Assembly (NCBI GenBank): GCA_021731345.1
Contig: JAKFXO010000090.1
Span: 1 to 6,697 of the forward strand
DNA length: 6,697 nt
Reading direction: 5' to 3'
DNA from: Candidatus Peribacterales bacterium
GTDB taxonomy: Bacteria; Patescibacteriota; Gracilibacteria; Peribacterales; Peribacteraceae
Shown: one piece after another, positions 1 through 5,231 of the stretch
Position numbering within the stretch: the stretch's first letter is position 1
How the letters are laid out: the number at the start of each line of letters is the position of its first letter
Position numbers and translations under genes: made by a program
The notes under the pieces: model-generated
What the model was told of the DNA's origin: nothing
Databases searched by the model: none
The model's input: only the letters and a program-made list of their open reading frames with translations

Positions 1-244
1 TCCGCTGTTCGGGCCTGGAGGAAAGTACAAACTTCAGACCATCTTTATTCTTCCAGAGAGCGCCGAACAACTCATCGACCAGATTCAGAAGCGTGCACCG
101 ATGCCGAAAGAAGAATTGGATCGCAGACTCGCGAGCATGAAAGAAGAATTGAAGATTGCGGAAAAAACTCATGTGCAGATCACAAATCCGCACGGCAAAT
201 TGGAGGACACTATTGCCGCGGTACGAGCTGCCATCCTCGGATAG
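1..244 (+). CDS. gmk: Guanylate kinase, C-terminal part (partial, 5' end outside window)
   Basis: An open frame enters at base 2 and stops at TAG 242-244, giving 80 visible residues. The visible part resembles the C-terminal half of guanylate kinase, which phosphorylates GMP to GDP in the cytoplasm. It shows a core strand ending in IFILP, the following (P/E)S..QL helix, KRAP..KEEL.RRL in the lid-to-helix region, and a closing N..GKLEDTIAAVRAAI segment. These match the family order FI.PPS..EL, R...SEE...RL, N.D...A...L..II. The P-loop and GMP-binding residues lie upstream and cannot be checked. The reading is homology by eye. A related P-loop nucleotide kinase is possible, but this C-terminal pattern fits gmk best. 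I see no clear terminator after the stop, and the next + strand gene starts 237 bp on. Confidence 0.72.
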   Translation, partial: PLFGPGGKYKLQTIFILPESAEQLIDQIQKRAPMPKEELDRRLASMKEELKIAEKTHVQITNPHGKLEDTIAAVRAAILG

Positions 245-258
245 ATCGTATAACTTTA

Positions 259-420
259 TTATTCAGCTCTGTCCTCTCCTAGATGCTGTCTTCGGCGTTC
301 TTTAAGGACATGATTTCCGACAATCGAACTGATGGCTCCACCGATGATAAAGCCGACGACAACGCGCCTGACAACCCTATGCCGCTTGGGCTCTTTTTTA
401 CGTTTCCTAAATGGCCACAT
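259..420 (-). CDS. Small single-pass membrane protein, 53 aa, YtxH-like, function unknown
   Basis: Predicted 53-residue protein from ATG 420-418 to TAA 261-259. It starts MWPFRKRKKEPKRHR, a strongly basic N-terminus. A glycine-rich helix follows at about residues 19-39 (GFIIGGAISSIVG). A second basic patch, KERRR, and a short acidic tail close it. Charge on both sides of one glycine-rich helix resembles small YtxH-type membrane proteins, but I cannot assign a family firmly. The frame is open farther upstream to 873, but that part is antisense to folP and contains low-complexity shadow sequence. The chosen ATG lies 9 nt after a good extended -10 element (430-435), which supports it as the real start. 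An AGGA at 426-429 could alternatively act as a ribosome site. Function is unknown. Confidence 0.6.
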   Translation of the reverse strand: MWPFRKRKKEPKRHRVVRRVVVGFIIGGAISSIVGNHVLKERRRQHLGEDRAE

Positions 421-429
421 ACGTATCCT

Positions 430-435
430 AGTATA
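430..435 (-). promoter_or_regulatory. Extended -10 promoter element for the 53-aa membrane protein
   Basis: On the minus strand the sequence reads TGC-TATACT followed by 9 nt and then the ATG at 420. TATACT matches five of six bases of the -10 consensus, and the TGn extension is present. The -35 region is poor (TTCGGA with a 16-bp spacer is the best reading). Transcription would start within about 3 nt of the start codon, giving an essentially leaderless mRNA. Inference from spacing only. Confidence 0.45.
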
Positions 436-481
436 GCAGATCGTCATTGCGTCCGAATGAGCCTTTCTGCATGCTTCGGGC

Positions 482-1315
482 ATGGAACTGTATTCAAGAG
501 GTCGGATACTGCAGATCAGGAAAAAGACCGGCATTGTCGGCGTTATCAATGTGACACCAGATTCGTTTGTTGCAGCGAGCAGGGCGCAGACCGAACAAGA
601 TATTCTCTCACTCGCACGTGAATGCTTGGGCGGCGGCGCTGACATTCTGGAGATCGGTGGAGAATCCACAGGTCCTGCATCGCACGATGTATCTCTGACG
701 GATGAACTCGCTCGCGTTCTTCCGGCAGTGACAATACTTCGAAAGAATTTTCCGCAGTGTTGGATTGCAGTGGATACGTACAAATCTGACGTTGCTCGAG
801 AGGTGCTCGCCGCTGGTGCGGATATGATCAACGATGTGACGGCTGGGCGAGGAGACAGCGAGATGTTTTCCATTCTCGCCGAAGCACAGTGTCCGGTGAC
901 TGTGATGTACGCAAAAGATTCCTCTGCTCGTACGACAGTGACTGATACTCAGTATGACGATGTCATCCGTACTGTCAGCACATTTTTGTCCGAGAGAATT
1001 GCTGCAGCGAAGAAAGCCGGTATCACCCAAATTATTCTCGATCCAGGCCTTGGACACTTTGTTTCATCTGATCCTGCGGTCTCATGGGAAATACTCACCA
1101 GACTCTCAGAGCTGACAACGCTCGGCCCAGTTCTTGTCAGTCCGTCACGCAAATCTTTTCTTGCAGGCCCTACCAAGCTTCCGACAATCGAGCGGCTCCC
1201 TGCCACGATTGCCGCAAACTGCCTCGCATCGCTGAACGGCGCTTCGTTCATTCGTACGCACGACGTACGTCAAACAAGGTCGTCCCTTGATGCAGTGTCT
1301 CACATCCTTAGGTGA
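482..1315 (+). CDS. folP: Dihydropteroate synthase (divergent active-site loops)
   Basis: 277-residue TIM-barrel enzyme of folate synthesis. The family condenses 6-hydroxymethyl-dihydropterin diphosphate with p-aminobenzoate to give dihydropteroate. Landmarks in order: GVINVTPDSF (20-29), GADILEIGGEST (52-63), VDTYKSDVA (97-105), GADMINDV (112-119), YDDVI (158-162), ILDPGLG (185-191), SRKSF (222-226) and RTHDV (258-262). Residues equivalent to E. coli Asp96, Asn115, Asp185, Lys221, Arg255 and His257 are present (here D98, N117, D187, K224, R258, H260). Several loop residues are not canonical. DGG after TPDSF is missing, GGESTRPG reads GGESTGPA, and GFGK after DPG reads GHFV. ATG 482 is the first ATG after an in-frame stop at 458-460. 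No Shine-Dalgarno or convincing promoter is visible. The 3' end overlaps the convergent pilin-like gene by 8 bp. No other folate gene is in view. Confidence 0.85.
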   Translation: MELYSRGRILQIRKKTGIVGVINVTPDSFVAASRAQTEQDILSLARECLGGGADILEIGGESTGPASHDVSLTDELARVLPAVTILRKNFPQCWIAVDTYKSDVAREVLAAGADMINDVTAGRGDSEMFSILAEAQCPVTVMYAKDSSARTTVTDTQYDDVIRTVSTFLSERIAAAKKAGITQIILDPGLGHFVSSDPAVSWEILTRLSELTTLGPVLVSPSRKSFLAGPTKLPTIERLPATIAANCLASLNGASFIRTHDVRQTRSSLDAVSHILR

Positions 1316-2147
1316 AGATCGTTGCGACGATGAACACAAGTGTGTAGCTGAGAATGAGAACCAAAAGGCCGGCGAGCACGCGAAGCGCAAGCGCCTTTGC
1401 ATTGTTATAGTCCTCTTCACGGCCGAAGCTGATGATCATGCGGAGTCCTGCGTAGATCAAAATACCAACTGCAATCAGTGTGATGATATTAAGAATGATG
1501 AGGAGTTTTTCTGAGATCAGTCCAAGCAGCGGATTTGGTTCAATGTTGAGTGCTCCCGTCACCACTTGTCCTGGTCCATCTGCAGAACCGAAGAATGCAA
1601 GCTGCACGAGGAAGGCACCTGCAATGAGCACAACGCCAACGATGACATGCAGAAGCTGAGTTCGTGCTGCCGTATATGCACCTTCATCGCCAAGGCTAGC
1701 TACAGCGCGCAGTACACCGATGACGATAAACAGAACACCCATCATGACCGAGATGGCCGTGAGCCACTGTGAGATACCGATGGCTTCAAGTCCGACCACG
1801 CCTCCAGTATTGATCATCGAAAATCCTGGCGTGCCGTTATACACGATGCCCACAAAGTTCAGTGGGCCGATCACAATAATAATGGTCGTGAGAATGCCTC
1901 CGGTGATGACGGCGATGAGTGTTGTTTTAGCCTTTGCCAGCCTTCCTTCATCTTGCGTCGTCATGAGTGCAAAGCCAGCAACCACGAGCACCAAAATTCC
2001 TGCGGTGATCCACAGCGGCCAGAACACGTTGAACAGAGATATGATCATCACTTGGACATCCGCACCGCCATACGCGAGTGCGATGGTAGGTACTGTCGCA
2101 CAGACCGTAGCGATGATTGGCCGAAGGAGATTCTTAAGGATAGTCAT
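1308..2147 (-). CDS. Triple-repeat VirB2/TrbC-like pilin membrane protein (second gene of pair)
   Basis: 279-residue membrane protein, ATG at 2147-2145, TAA at 1310-1308. A signal peptide is visible at about residues 1-25 (basic start, hydrophobic core, small residues IALA before YGG). Three tandem units of hydrophobic helix, short charged loop, hydrophobic helix follow, at about 36-95, 124-187 and 209-278. The loops align: TTQDEGRLAKAK, SLGDEGAYTAAR and SFGREEDYNNAK. This helix, GxE loop and AK-helix layout resembles VirB2/TrbC pilins and the T4SS-pilin-like family common in CPR genomes. Single-unit members are usually around 100 residues, so this looks like three fused units with six membrane helices after cleavage. 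The open frame extends 19 codons upstream into the preceding gene. I chose ATG 2147 because it forms a TGATG stop-start overlap and places the signal peptide at the N-terminus. Role is inferred: secretion, DNA transfer or pilus-related membrane channel. It could instead be a pilin-like membrane protein of unrelated function. Confidence 0.7.
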   Translation of the reverse strand: MTILKNLLRPIIATVCATVPTIALAYGGADVQVMIISLFNVFWPLWITAGILVLVVAGFALMTTQDEGRLAKAKTTLIAVITGGILTTIIIVIGPLNFVGIVYNGTPGFSMINTGGVVGLEAIGISQWLTAISVMMGVLFIVIGVLRAVASLGDEGAYTAARTQLLHVIVGVVLIAGAFLVQLAFFGSADGPGQVVTGALNIEPNPLLGLISEKLLIILNIITLIAVGILIYAGLRMIISFGREEDYNNAKALALRVLAGLLVLILSYTLVFIVATIFT

Positions 2148-2956
2148 CAGAGAGAAGGTACGGTGCTGGATGTTGGCATGAAGACGATGATGAGCGTGTA
2201 ACACGCAATGACGATGAGGAGCGAAATGAGTGTTCCAATGACGATGCGTTTGGCACGATCTTTCAGTGACTCGTCGATGGAGACGATGAGGAAAATACCC
2301 GCGATGATGAGCGCGACGACACAGACGAATCCGATGATGGTGAGCATCCAGAGCGCTAGGCCCTTCATTTCTGTAATGAGGAGCGCGGAGTTGATGTCTG
2401 AGACGGCGTGGATGACGAAATATGCCGTGAGCATCATCACGACACCGATGCAGTTAGCGACAAGCACTTTGCGCCACTTATCAAAGTTTGAGGATTCTCC
2501 CTGTGTAGCGATCATTTTGAGTCCCGTAATAACGATGATGAGCACGAAAACTCCAGCCGACATCTTAATGATGAAGTTAGCAACGCTCATGATGCTGAAA
2601 TCAAGAATGCCTGGATTTACATCTGCGACAGCGTCGGTACTGAGAACGCCCACGCCGAAGGCACTCGCAAAGGCACTCGCACATGCGATGATGGCAAATC
2701 CGGTGATGGCGAAGATGAAAGCATTTGTTAAATCTTTTCCGGCTTCTTCCTTCTGCGCCTCAAGCACCATGCGCACGGCGTAATAAAATACAGCTCCAGC
2801 TGCGAGACCCCAAAATGCGGCCATGAGCTCTGGAAGCAAGCCGAACTGTACGAGGTTTGAGAGGTAGGCTGCGCCTGCGCCTGCAAAGCACGGTGTCGGG
2901 AGCAGGAATGCTACCGCAGAGACTAGTGCCACATTGAGTCGCTTCGTAGAGCGCAT
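2147..2956 (-). CDS. Triple-repeat VirB2/TrbC-like pilin membrane protein (first gene of pair)
   Basis: 269-residue membrane protein, ATG 2956-2954, TGA 2149-2147. Residues 1-25 form a signal peptide (MRSTKR, hydrophobic core, PTPCFA before GAG). Three helix-loop-helix units follow at about 44-100, 122-187 and 198-259. Their charged loops are EAQKEEAGKDLTN, ATQGESSNFDKWRK and SIDESLKDRAKR. Only the middle unit keeps the loop form GLKMIATQGESSNF.KW close to VirB2/TrbC-like pilins; the outer two have drifted. The protein is a paralogue in architecture of the downstream gene, and the stop overlaps that gene's ATG by one base, so the two are probably translationally coupled and made in similar amounts. 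A good promoter lies directly upstream with almost no leader. Function is inferred from fold-like pattern only. No VirB4, VirB6 or pilus ATPase is in the window to confirm a secretion role. Confidence 0.7.
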   Translation of the reverse strand: MRSTKRLNVALVSAVAFLLPTPCFAGAGAAYLSNLVQFGLLPELMAAFWGLAAGAVFYYAVRMVLEAQKEEAGKDLTNAFIFAITGFAIIACASAFASAFGVGVLSTDAVADVNPGILDFSIMSVANFIIKMSAGVFVLIIVITGLKMIATQGESSNFDKWRKVLVANCIGVVMMLTAYFVIHAVSDINSALLITEMKGLALWMLTIIGFVCVVALIIAGIFLIVSIDESLKDRAKRIVIGTLISLLIVIACYTLIIVFMPTSSTVPSL

Positions 2957-2966
2957 AAATCACTCT

Positions 2967-2995
2967 ATTGTAGCACAGATTGGCTTTCTGGACAA
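2967..2995 (-). promoter_or_regulatory. Promoter of the pilin-like gene pair (-35 and extended -10)
   Basis: Minus strand reads TTGTCC (2995-2990), a 17-bp spacer ending in TGC, then TACAAT (2972-2967). TACAAT matches five of six -10 bases with a TGn extension, and TTGTCC matches the TTG core of the -35. The ATG at 2956 begins 10 nt after the -10, so the predicted transcript start is only about 3-4 nt before the codon. No Shine-Dalgarno is visible. This is the best promoter in the window. Confidence 0.6.
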
Positions 2996-2996
2996 C

Positions 2997-3024
2997 TTGC
3001 GGGGGTACCAAAAATCCTTAGGAT
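2997..3024 (+). promoter_or_regulatory. Possible promoter / ribosome site of the Bax inhibitor-1 gene
   Basis: TTGCGG (2997-3002), a 16-bp spacer and TAGGAT (3019-3024) lie directly before the ATG at 3031, leaving only 6 nt. This could be a weak leaderless promoter. The same bases also contain AGGA (3020-3023) seven nt before the ATG, which is an acceptable ribosome-binding site. The sequence alone does not decide between the two readings. It is divergent from, and partly overlaps, the pilin-pair promoter region. Confidence 0.28.
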
Positions 3025-3030
3025 GAAGCC

Positions 3031-3729
3031 ATGAATCCACGTTTTATGCCCGTTATCGACGTTACATCGGCACCTACACGCTCTCAGAGCGTCGCTTCAG
3101 TCTATGGACTACTGTTTCTCGCGCTCCTATTCACACTTTTTGGTTGCGCTGTTGGCGCCACAGTCGCACTTCCACTTATGACATCAGGGTGGATCGGGCT
3201 TCTCTTCATTCTTGAACTTGCCATCGTCTGGACTGCTCCACGATGGACGAGGTCGACTCCTCTAAATTATGTCCTCTTCCTCGCATTCCCTTTTCTCTCA
3301 GGGCTGACGCTTGCACCTGTCATCATCAGCGTTCTAGCAGGATACGCAAACGGTGCGTCCATTCTTCTCAACGCGCTCATCGCTACTGGTCTCATGACGC
3401 TCTCATCCGCGGTTCTTGCCAGCATGACGCGCGGAAACCTTGGTGGCATGTTCGGGCAGTTCTTGCTGCAGGCAGTACTTGGACTCGTTATCTTTGCCAT
3501 TCTCCAGATGTTCTTTCCGGCACTTCGCAGTGAAGGTATTGAACTCATCGTCTCGGGTATTGGTATCGTTGTCTTCTCGCTCTTCTTAGCTGTCGATATT
3601 CAGCGCGTGCAGCGCAGGGGAGACCTTGATTCACCATTCTTGATGGCCATTGCGCTCTATCTCGATATCTTCAATTTGTTCCTGTTCATCCTTCGTTTCA
3701 TGACTTCCGGAGCCGAAAGACGCCAATAA
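3031..3729 (+). CDS. Bax inhibitor-1 / YccA family integral membrane protein
   Basis: 232-residue polytopic membrane protein of the Bax inhibitor-1 (UPF0005, TMBIM) family. After a short polar N-terminus (about 1-22), seven hydrophobic segments follow to residue 224. The family signature near the C-terminus is clear: VDIQRV at 188-193 and ALYLDIFNLFLFILRF at 208-223. D189 and D212 correspond to the two buried aspartates that act as a pH sensor in the Bacillus YetJ structure, a calcium-leak protein. That comparison is established family knowledge; calcium transport here is inference. Length is typical of bacterial members. ATG 3031 follows AGGA at a 7-nt spacing. The gene is monocistronic or first in line: 75 bp separate it from the next + strand gene, which has its own possible promoter. 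No strong terminator follows. Confidence 0.88.
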   Translation: MNPRFMPVIDVTSAPTRSQSVASVYGLLFLALLFTLFGCAVGATVALPLMTSGWIGLLFILELAIVWTAPRWTRSTPLNYVLFLAFPFLSGLTLAPVIISVLAGYANGASILLNALIATGLMTLSSAVLASMTRGNLGGMFGQFLLQAVLGLVIFAILQMFFPALRSEGIELIVSGIGIVVFSLFLAVDIQRVQRRGDLDSPFLMAIALYLDIFNLFLFILRFMTSGAERRQ

Positions 3730-3735
3730 CCTGCG

Positions 3736-3764
3736 TTGACAAGTTCCTCAGAATGCCCGAGAAT
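3736..3764 (+). promoter_or_regulatory. Putative promoter of the L32-nusB-rnc cluster
   Basis: A perfect TTGACA at 3736-3741 is followed, after a 17-bp spacer, by GAGAAT (3759-3764), which matches four of six -10 bases. Transcription would start near 3771, leaving a leader of about 34 nt before ATG 3805. It begins 6 bp after the Bax inhibitor stop codon, which is consistent with an independent unit. The weak -10 keeps confidence moderate. Confidence 0.42.
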
Positions 3765-3769
3765 GACCC

Positions 3770-3788
3770 GGCTCCCGTAACGGAAGCC
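3770..3788 (+). other. Hairpin in the leader before the L32-like gene
   Basis: GGCTCCCG (3770-3777), loop TAA, CGGAAGCC (3781-3788) form an 8-bp stem with one C-A mismatch. No T-run follows, so it is not a convincing intrinsic terminator. It sits at the predicted transcript start, where it could stabilise the mRNA 5' end or control translation of the downstream ribosomal protein. That role is inference. Confidence 0.4.
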
Positions 3789-3804
3789 AATTCCCCCTGT
3801 CTCC

Positions 3805-3990
3805 ATGTCGAAGAAACCCACCCCCAAAAAGCGGTTAAGTAAGGACCGAGGCCGTCGTAGGCACTCTGTGTATCTGAACCGTGAAGTGAAGAGATTGACG
3901 GATTTTGCATCGTCTCCATTCGCTGGTCCTATGACTCCGAAGAAAAAGAGCGGCAAAGCCCTCAAGAATATCACGAGAATCAAAGCTTAA
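3805..3990 (+). CDS. rpmF: Probable 50S ribosomal protein bL32, divergent, without zinc-binding cysteines
   Basis: 61-residue very basic protein from ATG 3805 to TAA 3988-3990. The N-terminal stretch PTPKKRLSKDRGRRRHS resembles the conserved PK(R/K)..S..R...RR.H start of bL32, which binds 23S rRNA in the large subunit. The rest lacks the two CxxC pairs of zinc-binding L32 and ends in a second basic segment, TPKKKSGKALKN. Zinc-free versions of L32 are known in bacteria. The position supports the call: it leads a cluster with nusB 48 bp downstream and rnc after that, and rpmF is often found near rnc. No Shine-Dalgarno is seen before the ATG. Alternative: an unrelated small basic RNA- or DNA-binding protein. 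The assignment rests on a short motif and context. Confidence 0.5.
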   Translation: MSKKPTPKKRLSKDRGRRRHSVYLNREVKRLTDFASSPFAGPMTPKKKSGKALKNITRIKA

Positions 3991-4038
3991 AGACGCGGGT
4001 AACCGCATTCTCAGGTAACGCTTCTTTCTTTTCCACCA

Positions 4039-4458
4039 ATGCCTTCTCGTCGCCGTCTCGCTCGGGTGTGTGCCATGCAGACGGTGTTTGAGGTGCTTGC
4101 TCGCAGTTCGGATGCAGATGCATCGCTCACACGAAATATCGCAGAGCTCGGTGGTGTCTCAGCTGTCGATACGGATTTCAGCCGTACGCTCGTGACGGGT
4201 GTCGTTTCAGATTTGCAGGTCATTCAGGATGCCATTCAAGTGCATGCTCCGCAGTGGCCGTGGGAACGAATGGATAGTATAACGCGCTGTATTCTTCTCA
4301 TCGGAGCATATGAACTTCTCCACGCTGAGGATGTGCCGCCAGCGGTTGTCATGAATGAAGCCATCGAAGTCGCGAAAGAGTACGGTACAGAGGAGAGTGC
4401 TAAATTCGTGAATGGCGTGCTCAACGCGCTCGCACACAGGCCAGGAGCCAGGTCCTAA
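4039..4458 (+). CDS. nusB: Transcription antitermination factor NusB
   Basis: 139-residue all-helical RNA-binding protein. In the family, NusB pairs with NusE (ribosomal protein S10) on boxA RNA to prevent premature termination of rRNA transcription and aid ribosome assembly. Landmarks: basic RRRLAR start with MQTVFEVL (3-20), DFSRTLVTGV (46-55), the W.WERMD..TRCILLIGAYELL core (73-94), and the diagnostic PPAVVMNEAIEVAKEYG.EESAKFVNGVLNAL (100-131). Length is normal. ATG 4039 places the Arg-rich motif at residues 4-6, as expected. No Shine-Dalgarno precedes it, only a pyrimidine-rich tract (4020-4038). A small GCGG-GTAA-CCGC stem with a GNRA-type loop lies at 3995-4006 in the gap after the L32-like gene. 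Probably cotranscribed with the neighbours on both sides. Confidence 0.93.
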   Translation: MPSRRRLARVCAMQTVFEVLARSSDADASLTRNIAELGGVSAVDTDFSRTLVTGVVSDLQVIQDAIQVHAPQWPWERMDSITRCILLIGAYELLHAEDVPPAVVMNEAIEVAKEYGTEESAKFVNGVLNALAHRPGARS

Positions 4459-4488
4459 CATCAACTTCTTCATCTGACTCAGGACGTG

Positions 4489-4494
4489 CATAAT
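4489..4494 (+). promoter_or_regulatory. -10-like element directly before rnc
   Basis: CATAAT matches five of six -10 bases and ends 9 nt before ATG 4504, the same spacing seen upstream of two other genes here. No recognisable -35 lies at 16-18 bp. It may give rnc a leaderless internal promoter in addition to read-through from nusB. If so, the GTG at 4486 lies within the promoter and would not be used. Confidence 0.33.
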
Positions 4495-4503
4495 CAGTCT
4501 GTC

Positions 4504-5196
4504 ATGGGAAACCCAACGACACTCACAGGCTTGGAACAGATCACCGGAGTTCGTTTTAAAAACAAGGATCTCCTTTATATGGCGCTCACACACCGTAGCG
4601 CTATTCATGAGCGAGCGAAGAACGGTCACAATGAAAGGCTCGAGTTTTTGGGAGATGCTGTCTTGCAGCTCATTACAACGGAGTATCTGTACCAGCTTAC
4701 CGATAGGCCTGAAGGCGAACTGACAAGCTGGAGGTCAGCACTCGTGCAGGGGCATCATCTCTACGAGATCGCAAAAGAACTAAAACTTGGCGATTATCTT
4801 TTCTTGAGCCGTGGCGAAGAGGCAAGCGGTGGTCGCTTGAAAGAGTCTACGCTTGCAAATGCGCTCGAAGCATTCATCGGAGCAGTATATTTGGATCAAG
4901 GATTAGAAGTTGCCCACACATTTATTAGCACGTTTATCCTGACGCATCTCAAAGCTCTCATCGCGAAAGGTAAGCATAAAGATCAGAAGAGTCGTTTCCA
5001 GGAGATGGCACAGGAGAAAACCGGCATCACTCCCACATATGAAACGATCGGTGAAGAGGGGCCTGATCACAAGAAGCAGTTCACATGCGCAGTTTCTATC
5101 GGTGAAGAGAAGATAGCGACCGGGAAGGGCTCCACGAAGCAAAAAGCAGAGCAAGATGCTGCGAGCGAAGCGCTCAAAGCGAAGGGGTGGAAGTAA
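4504..5196 (+). CDS. rnc: Ribonuclease III
   Basis: Double-strand-specific endoribonuclease that processes rRNA precursors and structured mRNAs as a homodimer. From ATG 4504 the protein has 230 residues. The catalytic domain (about 8-150) carries the signature NERLEFLGD (43-51) with metal-binding E47 and D51, and a second metal site around ANALEAFIGAVYLDQG (118-133) with E122. The position equivalent to E. coli Asp114 is Asn119, a variant I believe is common in the family. The C-terminal dsRNA-binding domain spans about 163-229 and ends in GKGSTKQKAEQDAASEAL. Length is typical. A GTG at 4486 would add six residues, with AGGA only one nt before it, which is too close to serve as a ribosome site. 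I prefer ATG 4504 because of the CATAAT element 9 nt before it. It lies 45 bp after nusB, fitting an rRNA-maturation cluster. Confidence 0.95.
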   Translation: MGNPTTLTGLEQITGVRFKNKDLLYMALTHRSAIHERAKNGHNERLEFLGDAVLQLITTEYLYQLTDRPEGELTSWRSALVQGHHLYEIAKELKLGDYLFLSRGEEASGGRLKESTLANALEAFIGAVYLDQGLEVAHTFISTFILTHLKALIAKGKHKDQKSRFQEMAQEKTGITPTYETIGEEGPDHKKQFTCAVSIGEEKIATGKGSTKQKAEQDAASEALKAKGWK

Positions 5197-5217
5197 TGCA
5201 TGCGTGTCTGCGTACGC

Positions 5218-5223
5218 TACAAT
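5218..5223 (+). promoter_or_regulatory. -10-like element directly before the 86-aa membrane protein
   Basis: TACAAT, identical to the -10 of the pilin-pair promoter, ends 8 nt before ATG 5232. There is no clear -35 and no Shine-Dalgarno. It would give an essentially leaderless mRNA starting at or just before the start codon. Inferred from motif and spacing. Confidence 0.38.
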
Positions 5224-5231
5224 GATCGTCT

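Noticed and set aside
421..481. Promoter for folP in the divergent gap
   Set aside because: TAGTAT (429-434) has no matching -35, and the element reads much better on the minus strand.
283..621. 112-residue + strand open frame
   Set aside because: It overlaps both the 53-aa gene and folP in other frames and has no recognisable motif; a shadow frame.
421..873. Minus-strand extension of the 53-aa protein frame to a 204-residue reading
   Set aside because: The extra part is antisense to folP and is a Ser/Ala/Pro-rich shadow translation; the helix-containing end and the promoter spacing point to ATG 420.
1720..2181. 153-residue + strand open frame opposite the second pilin-like gene
   Set aside because: Antisense shadow of hydrophobic codons; no motif.
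2208..2783. 191-residue + strand open frame opposite the first pilin-like gene
   Set aside because: Its Met/Ser/Thr/Ala-rich composition is what antisense of a membrane-helix gene produces; the opposite strand has signal peptide, repeats and promoter.
3995..4006. GCGG-GTAA-CCGC as a terminator between the L32-like gene and nusB
   Set aside because: Only a 4-bp stem and no adjacent T-run; more likely a small stable tetraloop or chance.
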